A model generated the notes under the pieces. It made no database searches and had not been told where the DNA came from. It saw nothing but the letters and a program-made list of their open reading frames with translations. Positions 35,898-47,223 of a stretch of 54,398 nucleotides of DNA are shown here, piece after piece. Every line of letters starts with the position of its first letter. Position 1 is the first letter of the stretch. The DNA is from Daldinia sp. FL1419 (Eukaryota > Ascomycota > Sordariomycetes > Xylariales > Hypoxylaceae), in contig MU623522.1 of assembly GCA_025201765.1 (NCBI GenBank), positions 1-54,398 on the forward strand. Reading direction: 5' to 3'. The position numbers and the translations under genes are program-made.

Positions 35898-37500
35898 CTA
35901 CAAGTACAGACCTTCGGGTTCCCCCTCTTGCTTGGTACGGAGAACTCTCTCCCTTGCAGCTCTAAAGTCCGCCATTTGCACACGCATACGACGTTCACGC
36001 AGAGCCATCAGGCCGGCCTCGGAGCATATCGCCTTGATATCAGCCCCGGATAAATCATCCTTCTGGCTAATGAACTCGTCCAAGTCGACATCCTCGTTTA
36101 GACTCATCTTGCTCGTGTGGAGATTGAAGATCTTGCGCTTCGTGTTCTGGTCCGGGTTCTCGAAGAGGATCTTTCGGTCGATTCGGCCGGGTCGGATCAG
36201 CGCGGGGTCCAGAGTTTCGATCTTGTTGGTTGCCATGATGACCTTGACGTCGCCACGGTCGTCGAAACCATCCAGTTGATTAAGGAGCTCTAACATGGTT
36301 CGCTGAACTTCACGCTCGCCGCCCGATGTCGAATCGTATCGCTTCGTACCAATGGCATCGATCTCATCGATAAATACGATAGAAGGGGCATTTTCCGCCG
36401 CAACCTAACACGATGATATTAGCATAATGCGATCTCGAGATTCCGGTGCTGCTGTTGCCATACTTGGAAAAGTTGTCGCACGAGACGCGGTCCGTCACCC
36501 AGATACTTTTGAATCAGCTCGCTTCCGACGATACGCAAGAACGTGGCCGATGTTTGATTCGCTACGGCCTTCGCCAGTAATGTCTTGCCGGTTCCGGGAG
36601 CACCGTAGAGTATGACGCCCTTCGGAGGTTTGATACCCATTTCCTCGTACAATTCGGGGTGAAGGAGCGGCAATTCGACCGACTCTCTCACTTCTTGAAT
36701 CTGTTGCTCCAACCCACCAATATCGGCGTAAGACTCGGTTGGCGCCTTGTCAAGCTTCATGACGTTGACGGCCGGGTCCGTGTCATCCGTGAGCACGCCA
36801 ACGATGGAGACGCTCTTGTGATGCAATAGCACGGAGGCTCCAGGCTCCAACAAATCCTTGTCAACAAAACTCATGATGCTGACGTAATATTCGGGGCCGG
36901 TTGTGCTAGAGACAATGGCGTGATCATCGTCAATCATCTCCTCAAGGGTACCGACACCCATGGGACTTCCTCGCATGTCGTCAACTCGACCGCGCTCGTC
37001 TGCCATACGGTCAGGTGCGTCGAGATCGGGAGCGGGGCCGGTATTATCCTTGGCGGCCTTTGCTTTTCTCAGACGTTCCTGGTTCTCGACGAACTCTTCC
37101 TCAAGCAGTAGGTGGTCGTGGATGCGTTGCATTCGGAGCAAACGAAGCTTGCATCGGCTGGTCGGGTAGACGGCGGGAAGTTTGGCGGCCGCAGAAGTAC
37201 CCGCAGCCTTTCTCTTCTTACGTCCGATACGAGTGGTCGGGCGGGGTGGCGGTTCGTACTTTGGCTTCTCCTTCTGTTTAAAATATGCCAGTTAGAAATC
37301 GAAACGACGTAAATCTTGAAACTTATCTGTCTATGGGGTCCAGATATCTATTAACGTACCTTCTTATCCTTTTCATCTTTGCCATCCTGGCCGGCACCGC
37401 CCATTCCAGACTGGTTTTGACCCTGAATGCGCAAATCGTATTAGTAAAGGACGGATGAATGAGCAGCGATAGTCGTATTAAACTTACCATCTTGAGAAGC
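35898..37500 (-). CDS. RPT2: 26S proteasome regulatory ATPase subunit 4 (Rpt2)
   Basis: Predicted 460 residues from exons 37,500-37,498 (ATG only), 37,422-37,360, 37,273-36,464 and 36,404-35,898; every junction keeps phase. The start MGQNQSGMGG has Gly at position 2, the N-myristoylation site known in Rpt2, and follows with a Lys-rich stretch. Then come the coiled-coil (RIHDHLLLEEEFVENQERLRK), the OB domain and the AAA core: Walker A GAPGTGKT at about 246-253, Walker B IVFIDEID at about 301-308, the ATNKIE second region of homology and RPGRIDRK arginine fingers. It ends in LYL, the HbYX motif that opens the 20S gate. It is one of six ATPases in the 19S base that unfold ubiquitylated substrates. 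The next gene upstream, succinyl-CoA ligase alpha, is divergent. Confidence 0.95.
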
Positions 37501-38628
37501 TATTGCCCAGGCCGGGATGTAATACGTAAGGTAACCTGTTACGAGCCTCGATCTTCGGGTAGCTTATACGACAGACGAATTATGACCACCGCCAAAAAGG
37601 CGAAAAGCTGATGGTGAAGTTCGTCTATAGTGGTGATGACGGATAGAAAATAGAGAGGTTGAGAGTTGATGTTGATGTTGAAGTTGAAGTTGTTAAGTGG
37701 TAAGAGATAGTACGAAGCTTCGCTGACGCTAGCATACCTAATTGGCCCCAGCTCAGGTACATACCTCTAAAACCTAGGGATTGTAGGCGTGGAGGATCAG
37801 GCTCCAGAGAGGAAACGCGTGCACATGCCAAGATTTACATGTATGTACATACATGTAGCTTATGTAAGTAAGTACAACTTGCAGCGGCCAAAAAGACGTC
37901 AAAAAGGTGGCGCACCTACTAAACTACACCATAATCCCTAACCTAATAACTACTTCATATTAAAAACTTGATATGAAATAACAATTCTAATATTATAATA
38001 AATATCAATATGATTAGTACTAATTTAATTACTCATATTTCAAAATGAATTTTGGGCAGTAGATTTCATGTTTGAATTGTTAGTTATTAAAAGTAAAACG
38101 TACTTGTATATTTCAGTAGTGGGTGCGCCAGCTTTTTTCTGGCAGGACACATTCAAAATATTCCAAGTACCTCGGTGCATACCTTGAGGCTAAGTACAAG
38201 TGATATCATACTAGGTACCTACCTACATAGGTACATAGTACTAAAAGACATCGGAATGTACCGGAACATCCAAATCTCCCGCGAATGTACAAGCTAAGAG
38301 TTAGTACCTGCCCAAGCCGAATGTACCTAAGATAGAGGTATCCATGCAAGATAATAAAACATTAACTAGAGAAAAAAAAGGTGCATGTGGCCAGTGCATG
38401 TGCAGTTTTCCGGGTTGGTGTCGATTTGGAAGGAACTGCGGCATTACAACGGTTTGCAATTAGCTTTCGATAGAAGTTGAAAGGCTTTAAACCTTCTTTT
38501 CCATCATCGCCAAATAAAACTCGTCTCAACTTTTCGTCCTTCCTTACCTCCTCACGTACATTCGTACACTCGAGCTCTTAATCTGTCGGATGCTCTTTTA
38601 CAGCTTCCCATAGGTCAATTGCTACAGG
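37501..38628. promoter_or_regulatory. Divergent promoter of Rpt2 and succinyl-CoA ligase alpha
   Basis: A 1.13-kb gap between minus-strand Rpt2 and a plus-strand gene. Near Rpt2 is a GTTGAT/GTTGAA-rich tract (37,660-37,692). The middle is A+T-rich and holds a MITE-like element (about 37,901-38,137). Palindromic TAGGTACCTACC motifs follow at 38,211-38,235. Pyrimidine-rich sequence near 38,490-38,570 probably marks the 5' end of the next transcript. Confidence 0.55.
37901..38137. mobile_element. MITE-like element with about 21-bp inverted ends
   Basis: The left end AAAAAGGTGGCGCACCTACTA (37,901-37,921, shown to 20 plus one base) matches the inverse of 38,117-38,137 with two mismatches (G/C and T/C). 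The roughly 195-bp centre is strongly A+T-rich and non-coding, in contrast to its flanks. I see no clear target duplication, so the exact ends are uncertain. Its ends differ from the element at 21,852, so it is another family. Confidence 0.55.
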
Positions 38629-39941
38629 ATGCAAGCCTTCTCGAGACATCTGCGGCCAGGCGCTGCCGTCCTGCGCCAACTCTCCCGACGAGCCTACAGT
38701 TCTACAACCTCTCCTTATTCTCAGACCATCGATAACCTGCGCATCAACGGGGACACCAAGGTCATATTCCAGGGCTTCACCGGAAAGCAGGGAACGTAAG
38801 CGCTCTCTGCCATCTCAAAGTTAGGCGCTCGGCGAACGCTACGTCGTCTTGGTCTCTATCACATATCGCAAGAATGCCCATGCTGATATTCGGATTTTCA
38901 ACAGCTTCCACGCCCAGCAAGCTATCGAATATGGTAATTATATCCTTTGCGCTCCAGTTTCGCGATAAATATCTGCGAGACGAATACGTCTAATAGAAAA
39001 CCTGCAAACAGGAACCAAGGTCGTCGGAGGCACAAACCCCAAGAAGGCTGGCCAGGAACATCTCGGTCTTCCCGTCTTCGCCAACGTCGGGCAGGCCGTG
39101 AAGGAGACTGGTGCAACTGCTACCGCTATCTTCGTACCGTAAGCATCGATATCGACACGAAAAAGTAGAGGAATCGGGGCGTGAGTTGCTAATTGATGTT
39201 CGTATTTAGCCCGCCCCTAGCTGCTGCTGGTATCGAGGAAGCCGTCTCTGCCGAGATCCCCCTCGTCGTTTGTATCACCGAGGGAATCCCCCAGCATGGT
39301 ATGCCAAATCATATAACCTTTAAGCTTCGGTTCTCTCTAACCGTCTTCTAGATATGGTCCGCATTACCGATATCCTAAAGTCTCAGACCAAGACTCGCCT
39401 TGTCGGTCCCAACTGCCCCGGTATCATCGCTCCCGGCCAGTGCAAGATCGGAATCATGCCCGGCTTTATCCACAAGCGTGGTCGTATCGGTATCGTCTCT
39501 CGTTCCGGCACCTTGACTTACGAAGCTGTCAACCAGACCACTCAGGCTGGCCTTGGCCAATCTCTCGTCGTCGGCATTGGCGGCGATCCTTTCAGCGGGA
39601 CGAACTTTATCGATTGTCTCAAGGTTTTCTTGAAGGACGAGGAAACAGACGGCATCATCATGATCGGAGAGATTGGTGGTTCGGCCGAAGAGGATGCCGC
39701 GGATTTCCTCAAAGCCAACAACACCGTTAACGGCGGCAAGCCCGTCGTCAGCTTTATCGCCGGTATCAGCGCTCCCCCGGGACGACGAATGGGTCACGCC
39801 GGTGCCATCGTGTCGGGTGGCAAGGGCGGAGCAGACTCCAAGATTAAAGCGCTCGAAGCGGCCGGTGTAGTAGTAGAACGCTCTCCCGCCGGCTTGGGAC
39901 GCGCGATGAGGGAGGCTTTCGTCAAGCGGGATCTTTTATAA
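38629..39941 (+). CDS. LSC1: Succinyl-CoA ligase (succinyl-CoA synthetase) alpha subunit, mitochondrial
   Basis: Predicted 333 residues from five exons: 38,629-38,795, 38,905-38,933, 39,012-39,138, 39,210-39,298 and 39,352-39,941. The second exon is only 29 nt. Phases agree throughout. The N-terminus is basic and Ser-rich without acids (MQAFSRHLRPGAAVLRQLSR), a mitochondrial targeting sequence. The CoA-binding domain follows (VIFQGFTGKQGT, then GTNPKKAGQEHLGLPVF). The ligase part has GPNCPGII and the phosphohistidine in GHAGAIVSGG at about residue 286. With the beta subunit (not in the window) it makes succinate, CoA and ATP or GTP from succinyl-CoA in the citric acid cycle. Length is normal for the family and no defect is visible. 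Confidence 0.95.
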
Positions 39942-40601
39942 GCAGCTTATTTCGTGCGCAAATATAGAAGGGGCGGGTCATTAGATATGGTACGGGCCTC
40001 GACGAACCTCACGTGTTACATATCGCCAAAGTCCGAGAGTATTAGATGCTATATTCGGACAAGGGGGAAGTACGTGTCGAAGCGTGCGTGGTAGTGGTTA
40101 AGCCGGACCGCATCGATTATCAGGGAGCCATCCTGGCTGTTTTACATAACTCTAAGATAGACGGAGGGGCGGGTGGCGAATAATGCATTGTATCTTGTTT
40201 GACACTCTATCATTCCTACGCGTGCTTTAAAGGTTTATATAGGTTCGAGTAATTTGAGCCTGCTCGTCTCGCAAAGCCAGAATAGGTCTATCAGGCCGGT
40301 TAGAGCAACTACTAACATGGGCAGAAATGCCAACAAATGAAAACCCGAATAAATATACATCACGTATAGGGGTATACATATAAGAGGACTGGTCGCTAGA
40401 TTTTGTTGTTACCTTTATATTTGATATTTTAACAGCGTACATTATCCAACTGCCAACCTCTCCCAAAGTCACGATTGCTAAAGACGGTAAACTTAAGCTA
40501 GCCAAATAGGAAAATAGCCCAACGAGTCCGGAGATATCTTAACGGGATTTCTGGGAAGCTGATAGCGACGAAGCCTAACGCAAATTATATCCAGCCCGAG
40601 G
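39942..40601. other. Intergenic, no gene seen
   Basis: The 3' flank of succinyl-CoA ligase alpha and the upstream side of a transporter pseudogene. The small minus-strand open frames at 40,227-40,505 and 40,493-40,675 resemble nothing known. Confidence 0.5.
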
Positions 40602-42670
40602 TTGGACGTCAATGCTATCCTTCCCCAGCTTCCCCCCTGGCAGCTTGTGAAGCCGCCGTTGGAGGTTATTGTCATCCATACGAAGCGAGCCCCAAGGTTC
40701 AGAACTCAACCCCGTCCTTCTGGGTTGGAGATCATGGGTATGAACTACGCTTATTTTCTTTTCGTTCCACTTAGATACCTAGACGTACTGATAATCGGCT
40801 CATATATGGCTGGTAGTGTTCATAACCTGTTTTGCGTAAGTTTGATGGTGTATTTTCCCATCCACCTCTTTATCACTAACTATAGCTCGAATAGTGTTAT
40901 GGCTCAAGTATTCGTAGTAGTGGTGGTAGGATCGGTCATTGTATTTATCATCCGGGACCTAGGAGATGCTTCGATAGCTGGCTGGATCATCCAGGTGTCT
41001 ACCTAGCTTGACAATCTCCTACCAACCCAGCATAACTAATCTGGAAGCTCTGGGGGCCGTTACTCATGCAGTCCGTCTTGTCGCCACTAGTTGGTCGCCT
41101 GTCGGACGTGCTAGATAGGAACTATCTAGCTACAGTACCGCCACTTATTACATTCGCGGGTGCTATTATCTCCGCCAAGGCAACATCCATGAGCATGCTC
41201 ATCGGCGGGGCTATTCTCATTGGGACCACGTTAGCTACAATATCTGTTGCTCATACGATTCCTTCTGAAATATTGCTCTTAAAGTTCCGTGCTCTCGCTA
41301 ACGGCCTAGGTTTTGTAGGAGGTGCTGTGGGTGGACTGTAAGCTATATATTAGTCCTACTACTTTTCTACTGCCCCTATATTGTCCTTCTCAGCACTACG
41401 TACACGAGAGCATGCAAGCCGCCTTTCACGCCATCACGGCTGTTGGGCTCTTTTGTTTCTACTGGCCGCCAAAGCACACCGAGTGCCCTAAGAGGTCTTT
41501 AAAGGGCTACATTTGGGCTTGTGACCCTGTTGGATCCGTACTCTTCGTCAGTGGCGCAACTCTTACGCTACTCGGGTCGATTGGGCCGGGGGAGCTTACG
41601 CTTGGTCAAATTCTCACGTCGCGGCGCCAGTGAGCTTGGGTCTGGTGCTACTAGTTAGCTTTGCCACTTACGGTGAGTAGATATTAAGTGTCCGGCGACG
41701 TGATATACGATAAGATTAATCATTGGGCATATATACTGACTACCTAGGTAACTATACTAGAGTGGAGGGGACGATCTGATGGGTTGATTGCCCACGTCTT
41801 CTTTTAGAAGAACGCTAACCTTTTTTACTCGGTCTTCGCTTTTGCAGTCGAAGGATGGATCTTCTACGGTGCCGTCAACTCTGTCGCGCCTCAGATCGCG
41901 CTCAACTTGGGGTTTGAAAACAACGCCTAGAGTATCTCGGTACGGTAGCTCAGCTACCAGCTCCCCGTTATGTTTACCTCTGTACCCGTTACATAGTACG
42001 CGACTAGATATAAGGATTTGAGGACGCCCCTCCTCGTTACCTTTACCATATCTCTTGTCGTGTAAGTCATACCTGTGCCCGTATTCTGGTAGCCATGAAG
42101 AATACGATAGAAAGCTAACAAGAGCGCGCGTGAAACAGAACCATCTGCTATGTCGCCATACGACCTTTGTGGAGCTCCGTACAGCTTGGTCTTAATGTAA
42201 TTGCCGGAATTGGTCAATCAGGGTCTTCGGCGATCCTCATAGCCTGCGTTCAGTTTACCGCACCCCATGCTTTCTTATCGACGGCAACGGGCCTCGCTTT
42301 TTCTGCACGTGCTATCGGCGGAGCCTTCGGATCTGCTGTTCTAAACGCCATTATCAACGGCCGGCTCGCTAGTCATTACGAAGAAGGTGTTAAAAACGCA
42401 GCTGCTGATTCGGGTCTGTCCCTAGACAACGTATCGGATTTACTGGAAGCACTAGCTGCTGAGCGGACAGGGTCCGGAGTTGGTACGGCGACACCAGAAG
42501 TTTGGGCTGCAGCCGTAGAAGCTAGCAGATGGCAGTACGACTATGCCCATCGACTAGCATGGGCCAGCGTGATTCCATTCGTTGTGTTAGCTGTCGCAGC
42601 TGTGGCTCTAGGGAAAGGTGCAAAGGATTTGATGACAGAAAAGATCGAGGCTGCCGTGGAGCATGTTTAG
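40602..42670 (+). pseudogene. MFS drug/toxin-efflux-type transporter, multiply disabled
   Basis: Segments of a major facilitator protein of the 14-helix fungal type are spread over the plus strand: motif-A-like LVGRLSDVLDRN near 41,085-41,120, helices such as ALANGLGFVGGAVGGL, and a well-preserved C-terminal part at 42,167-42,670 ending in EKIEAAVEHV. Breaks are many. A 1-nt shift occurs near 41,575. Four TAG codons stand in one frame at 41,805-41,807, 41,928-41,930, 41,946-41,948 and 41,994-41,996, each between well-conserved transporter residues. Each TAG can come from TGG or CAG by one TpG-to-TpA or CpA-to-TpA change, as RIP would make. The 5' end is unclear; the first in-frame ATG is at 40,734. 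Such transporters export small molecules or take part in secondary metabolite clusters. This copy is not functional. Confidence 0.8.
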
Positions 42671-43048
42671 ACGTAGATCTTAAGTCTTGCGATATTTAGT
42701 CACGGGCGAGAGTGCATCTGCCAGTATATTTTTGATTGGAGAACTTAATCTTAGTCCTAAAGATGGCGATAGCTACCTATAAACGTCTTCAATCCGAGAG
42801 GTCCTAGCGATCACGCTCGAAAACTATATGAAGAATGGTTGTTGCTAATAACCGACCAGTTATATGTTTGGACTTGGAAATCAGCTAAGGCACCCACTAT
42901 CCGCTACCACGATCGTGTTTGATGCCTTGATTGATCCTCGATATCTCTGTAACCTAGATATCTCGAGTACCTACCTGAGATATATAGGGAGGGGGGACTC
43001 TAAGCGCTAAAAGCCTCACGAGAGACGTCCCGCACTCTTCGACGGTTC
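42671..43048. other. Intergenic between convergent genes
   Basis: The 3' flanks of the transporter pseudogene (plus) and the Elp3 gene (minus). Apart from one small open frame next to Elp3, listed separately, no feature is visible. Confidence 0.5.
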
Positions 43049-43213
43049 TTACCGGGCGTGCTTGATTCTTTCGTTTTGATAACCCTGCTCCCATGCCGCC
43101 GATCGAAGCATCAGGTGCGTAGGTAAGTAATGTGTAGGCGTCTTAAAGCCCCCTGTTCCGTTCTCCTCTACGAGAACCGTGTAGGGTTTAGCAGCATGTT
43201 CATTTACGCTCAT
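43049..43213 (-). CDS. Small open frame (54 codons) directly after Elp3 stop, doubtful
   Basis: Two bases downstream of the Elp3 stop codon an ATG opens a 54-residue frame that starts MSVNEHAAKPYTVLVEENG and ends in GYQNERIKHAR. It has no recognisable family. It lies in what should be the Elp3 3' UTR. A plausible splice donor (CG|GTAAGA) overlaps its stop, so it could also be an exon of something longer. Amino-acid make-up looks protein-like, but length alone makes chance likely. Confidence 0.2.
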   Translation of the reverse strand: MSVNEHAAKPYTVLVEENGTGGFKTPTHYLPTHLMLRSAAWEQGYQNERIKHAR

Positions 43214-43215
43214 CT

Positions 43216-44986
43216 TCAAGCCTGCTTTTGCGGACGACCATCAAGCCATTTGCTCATATAAGGCCCGTCCAACCAGTATCCGAGCTTCTTGTAATAGCTT
43301 CTTACTCCAACACCGCTGATAACGCTGATCTTATCGCTTCCGTGCTCATCGCGCGCGATGCGTTCTGCTTCTTCCATCAGGAGGGTTCCAAAGCCTTGAT
43401 GTTGGAACTTCTTGGGATCCCTAGCGTGTACCGGTACGGCGGTTCCGTACACATGAAGCTCCCTAACCAGACTTGTTTGCTGGCTAGTCAATTCCTCACG
43501 GTAGGTGTACTGCTCGGTACATTTTCGTAAACGAAGTAACGCGACCAGGATATCTTGCTTCGGGTCCTCGTAGGCCAGGAAAGTCTCCCACCCGCCATTA
43601 GCCGTGTAATCCCGACGAACGAGCTCGATCTGATTTGGCCGAATCTTGTGTTTCACTTCGTTTATGCCGACCTCGCGCGTTCTAACGTCCCGACAGGTTG
43701 TGCCGAAATCCTTCATCCGAGCGAGTGCTAACTCTCGAAGATTTCCATTCTCGACGCCCGAAGTAACCAGCGGCATCGGAATATCTCTTTGAACCCGATA
43801 GATCCTAGTCCACGGAGGTACCAAAGCCAAAATCCTAGCAACAATATCGATCAAATCGTTAGGGGTGTAATTCTGGTAGCGACCCGTGCGCCATAGCTCG
43901 TAAAGCCCCGTGCCACGAATGACTAGCGTTGGGTATATCTTTAAGCCGTCGGTCCGGAATGCTGGATTTTCGAAATATTCTCTGAACTGATCTAAATCAC
44001 GCTCCATTCCCACGTTTGGCAAGTCGGGCATCATGTGGGAGACAACCTTGAACCCGGCATCTTTAGCAAGACAGAACGTCTCCGCTACTGCTGCCACGGT
44101 GTGCCCTCTGTTGGTATCTCGCGCAACGTCCTCGTACAGCGATTGAACCCCGATTTCTAGTCGCGTACACCCGTAGCGAAGCATATCCGTAAGATGCGGC
44201 TGCAAGCAGTAATCTGGTCGAGTCTCGATGGTAATACCGACACATTTGACATTGCTCATCTCGCCAGCTTCGACAGCTTCGTCGACGTCTGTTGTTTGAT
44301 AACCGCTGAGAGCATTGTGTAACTGCGAGATAAATTCTTCTCGGTATGGTACGGGTAACGACATGAACGTACCGCCCATTATAATGTACTCGACTTTATC
44401 GACCGAGTGCCCGAGCGATTTGAGCTGGTCGACACGACCTCGCGCTTGCTCGAACGGATCGTATCGAGCACGGATAGCGCGCATCGATGTAGGCTCGTAG
44501 CCCGTATAGGATTGGGTACTATATTCGAAGTCGGAGTCGGGTCCACCTGGGCAGTAGACGCAAATATTGCCGGTATAGGCGATGTGAGGACATCGATGGG
44601 GCTTGCACATGACGGCTACGACGGCGATTCCGGAGGAAGTACCTGGATATAAGTCAGCGGTAACGGAAAAATAAATTACAGGATAGCGACGTACGAATAG
44701 GCTTTGCGATCAACTTGGGTAGGATATATTTCTTATAGTGTTCGGGTACGGCGGCAATGATGGCGGTAAGCGGAGGCATGCTAGCAATTTTATGCTTCCT
44801 CGAGAATTTGGAGCGCAAGCTGTTCAAGTTTATATCGCGCCTGGGAGTCTTGGGATCTTTGGAAGCCTCGTGATCTTCGATAAGGGCGTTTGCAATATCG
44901 GCGCAACAGCGTAGGAATCGCTCATTCTCAGGTAGGAGGCTAGCATCCTTCTTACGGACGGTCGCAGTTATCGTGGTGGTTGCCAT
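43216..44986 (-). CDS. ELP3: Elongator complex catalytic subunit Elp3
   Basis: Predicted 572 residues from exons 44,986-44,695 and 44,642-43,216. The 52-nt intron (GTACGT...ATCCAG, CTGAC branch) keeps phase. The radical-SAM iron-sulfur motif is CPHIAYTGNICVYC, with Cys at about 115, 125 and 128, followed by CPGGPDSDFEYSTQSYTGYEP and the EYIIMGGTF and ETRPDYC family blocks. The C-terminal GNAT domain has the acetyl-CoA loop HQGFGTLLMEEAERIA and ends SYYKKLGYWLDGPYM. Elp3 makes the carboxymethyl group on wobble uridines of tRNAs (cm5U, leading to mcm5U and mcm5s2U) with the other Elongator subunits in the cytoplasm. Length matches yeast and human Elp3 (about 550-560) and all key residues appear present. 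The first in-frame ATG gives the typical N-terminal helix (FLRCCADIANALIED). Confidence 0.95.
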
Positions 44987-46370
44987 GGTGGAAATTATTT
45001 GGTCGTAAGAAGTTGTGATACGCGACTATGCGCGGCGATCTAGAAGGATAATTTCTTATGAGAAATGTCGCGAATTAAAGGTATGTAAAATATCTAGAGG
45101 CGAAGATGGAAGTAGCGAAAAGTTATGGATGGTGGGGTTAAAGATCTGATTAAATCTTATCCAATAAGATTTAACGAAATTGACCCTGCCCGCAGGTAGG
45201 TACAGAACCGAGTACTTGATACAAGAGGTACAAAGGTCTGGGCCAAAGGTCTTGCACATATAAGCTTAGGTAGCAAAGCACATGCAAATTAAAAAAAAAG
45301 CCTTGCACAGTATTATTACCTAAGTTAGATATAATGGCTGATATTGCTATTAATTTAGTGCTAAGCCACCTAGATTTAGTAGAGATGCCACTATCAAAAT
45401 CCGAACTTTAACAGGTAATTCATACTTTTGGCCTGGACTTTCGTACCTATGATAGGATAGATAGGTACCTAGGTACCTTACATCATAACTAACCCCGCAC
45501 CGCAACCAGCGCTGTAAATGCATGCGCTGTCCAGGTGATACCTTTTGCATAGGTACATATGTTTAATAAGAGTACCTAGGCTCAGTCATGCACGCTATGT
45601 ATCAAAGTATATACCTAAGGTTCTTAAACATGACCAATAGGTGCAATTATTAGTATGGTAACAGTGTAAGGATACCCAAGGCTGAATGGGGAGGCAAACA
45701 ATACCCGAGTTGCGGGGTTCTTCGCGATACGTGCGATATGTTAGATAAATGCTTATGTGGGTATTTAGGTACGCAATACCTAAGACCTAGCCTATTTTAA
45801 TACCCTAAAATACCTCTTAGGTTACCCCAAAGGCATAACACGTACTTGTACCTAGAACGCCTTAGGTACCTACATGCAAGGCAGAGCCTGGGCATGTGTA
45901 AGGTGCATCCACGGAGGCAATAACTCCAGCCGTGTTGCAAAGTTGCAACTCCTCTTCGTAGCTTGAACTCGTTGTAACCCGTTGGGTTCACCTCCAAAAA
46001 TTCGACCTCTTATTTTGACATCTCCCATAAATCCGAATTCTGATGCATTTAAATTGTCGCTGTTAGGGCTGTCACGTTCCGCAATCTTCTTGTTTCCTTT
46101 ACGCCTTACACTGCCTTATACTGATCCCGCGTTGAACGGGCGTTAGGAATTTGTTTTGTTTCTGGCAGCAAATAGAGCAAAGCCATCTACCATCTTCGCT
46201 CGATTCTAGCCCATTCTTCTTTTTCCATTCCGCTACCCGGATCTCTTTTGGCCCCGTCTCTTGTCAGAGGGCTTCTCCCGCCTATATTATCGACCACTAG
46301 CCGTTAAGCTAATCTTTCTTTCTTGTTTTTACTATACACTTTCAATCCAAAGACGCTTAGTTCCTCAAAA
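44987..46370. other. Divergent intergenic region of Elp3 and the E2 gene
   Basis: No gene is supported over 1.4 kb. It is rich in palindromic TAGGTACC/CCTAGG motifs, for example 45,460-45,482, 45,573-45,580 and 45,838-45,872. The stretch at 46,180-46,360 is pyrimidine-rich (many CTTTCTT and TTTTCC blocks), the usual look of a fungal promoter and 5' UTR next to a strong start. Confidence 0.55.
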
Positions 46371-47223
46371 ATGGCGTCGAGCAGGATGCGCAGAGTCGCC
46401 AAGGAGCTCTCCGATATAAAAGCTGATGCGGACCTATCCGGGATCACTGCCATGCCTGCCGACGGCGATGACGACTTCACTCACCTCAAGGCTCGTATAC
46501 CTGGCCCGCCAGGCACCCCGTACGAGGGTGGGCGGTTTATCGTGGACGTGAAGATCCCTAGCGAATATCCCTTTCGGCCTCCTGTTATGAAATTTGACAC
46601 CAAAGTCTGGCATCCAAACATAAGCAGCCAAACCGTAGGTTCGCCCCGTGCACTTGGGCTTAATACGCTATCCTTCTTGCCTGGCTTAGTCTTGCTAATA
46701 AGTCAAACGTGCAGGGTGCTATCTGCCTAGATACCCTAAGTTCCGCCTGGTCTCCCGTCCTCACTATAAAGTCTACTCTCCTATCCTTGCAAGGCCTCTT
46801 CGAAAGCCCCGAACCTAAGGATCCGCAAGACGCCGAGGTGGCCAAGATGATGATTAGCGATAGGGAAGCTTTTAATAACAAGGCGCACGACTGGGCTGTA
46901 CGCCACGCTCGAGCCCCTCCGAACCCTAGATACCAATACGTCCAGCCACGAACTACCGTCGCACCACAGCAGGTCGACAACAGCAGGTATAATCTCCAGA
47001 AATACGCGATAGACGTCACGACGACTGTCTAGCTAACAGTTCTCATAGATACCAAGGCTACAACAAGGATCTCATCGATAGATTTGTCAGCATGGGTTTC
47101 GATATCGACCGAGTTGTAGAGGCCTTCCAATTTGTCGGCATCGATAGGCTCGACGGCCAGGATTACGAGCTGGAGGAAGCGTATATGGGCGACATCACGG
47201 CTCGACTGCTAGGAGAGCCTTGA
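46371..47223 (+). CDS. UBC1: E2 ubiquitin-conjugating enzyme with UBA domain (Ubc1/UBE2K type)
   Basis: Predicted 236 residues from exons 46,371-46,634, 46,715-46,986 and 47,049-47,223; introns of 80 and 62 nt keep phase. The UBC fold starts RMRRVAKELSDIK, has PGPPGTPYEGG and YPFRPPVMKF, the HPN motif in VWHPNISSQ, and the active Cys at about 92 in GAICLDTLSSAWSP. The last exon adds a UBA domain (GYNKDLIDRFVSMGFDIDRV ... LEEAYMGDITARLLGEP), as in yeast Ubc1 and human UBE2K, which build Lys48-linked chains for proteasomal decay. The acceptor before GGTGCTATC was chosen because it joins SSQT to GAICLDTL. Its partner machine, the proteasome ATPase Rpt2, is about 9 kb away, which is probably chance. 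Confidence 0.93.

Noticed and set aside
40227..40675. Minus-strand frames downstream of succinyl-CoA ligase alpha
   Set aside because: Low-information sequence with no recognisable motif and no intact start context.
41805..41996. Reassigned or suppressed TAG codon
   Set aside because: Other genes here end normally in TAG (for example 33,303 and the promethin-like gene), and the transporter also has a frameshift, so decay is simpler.
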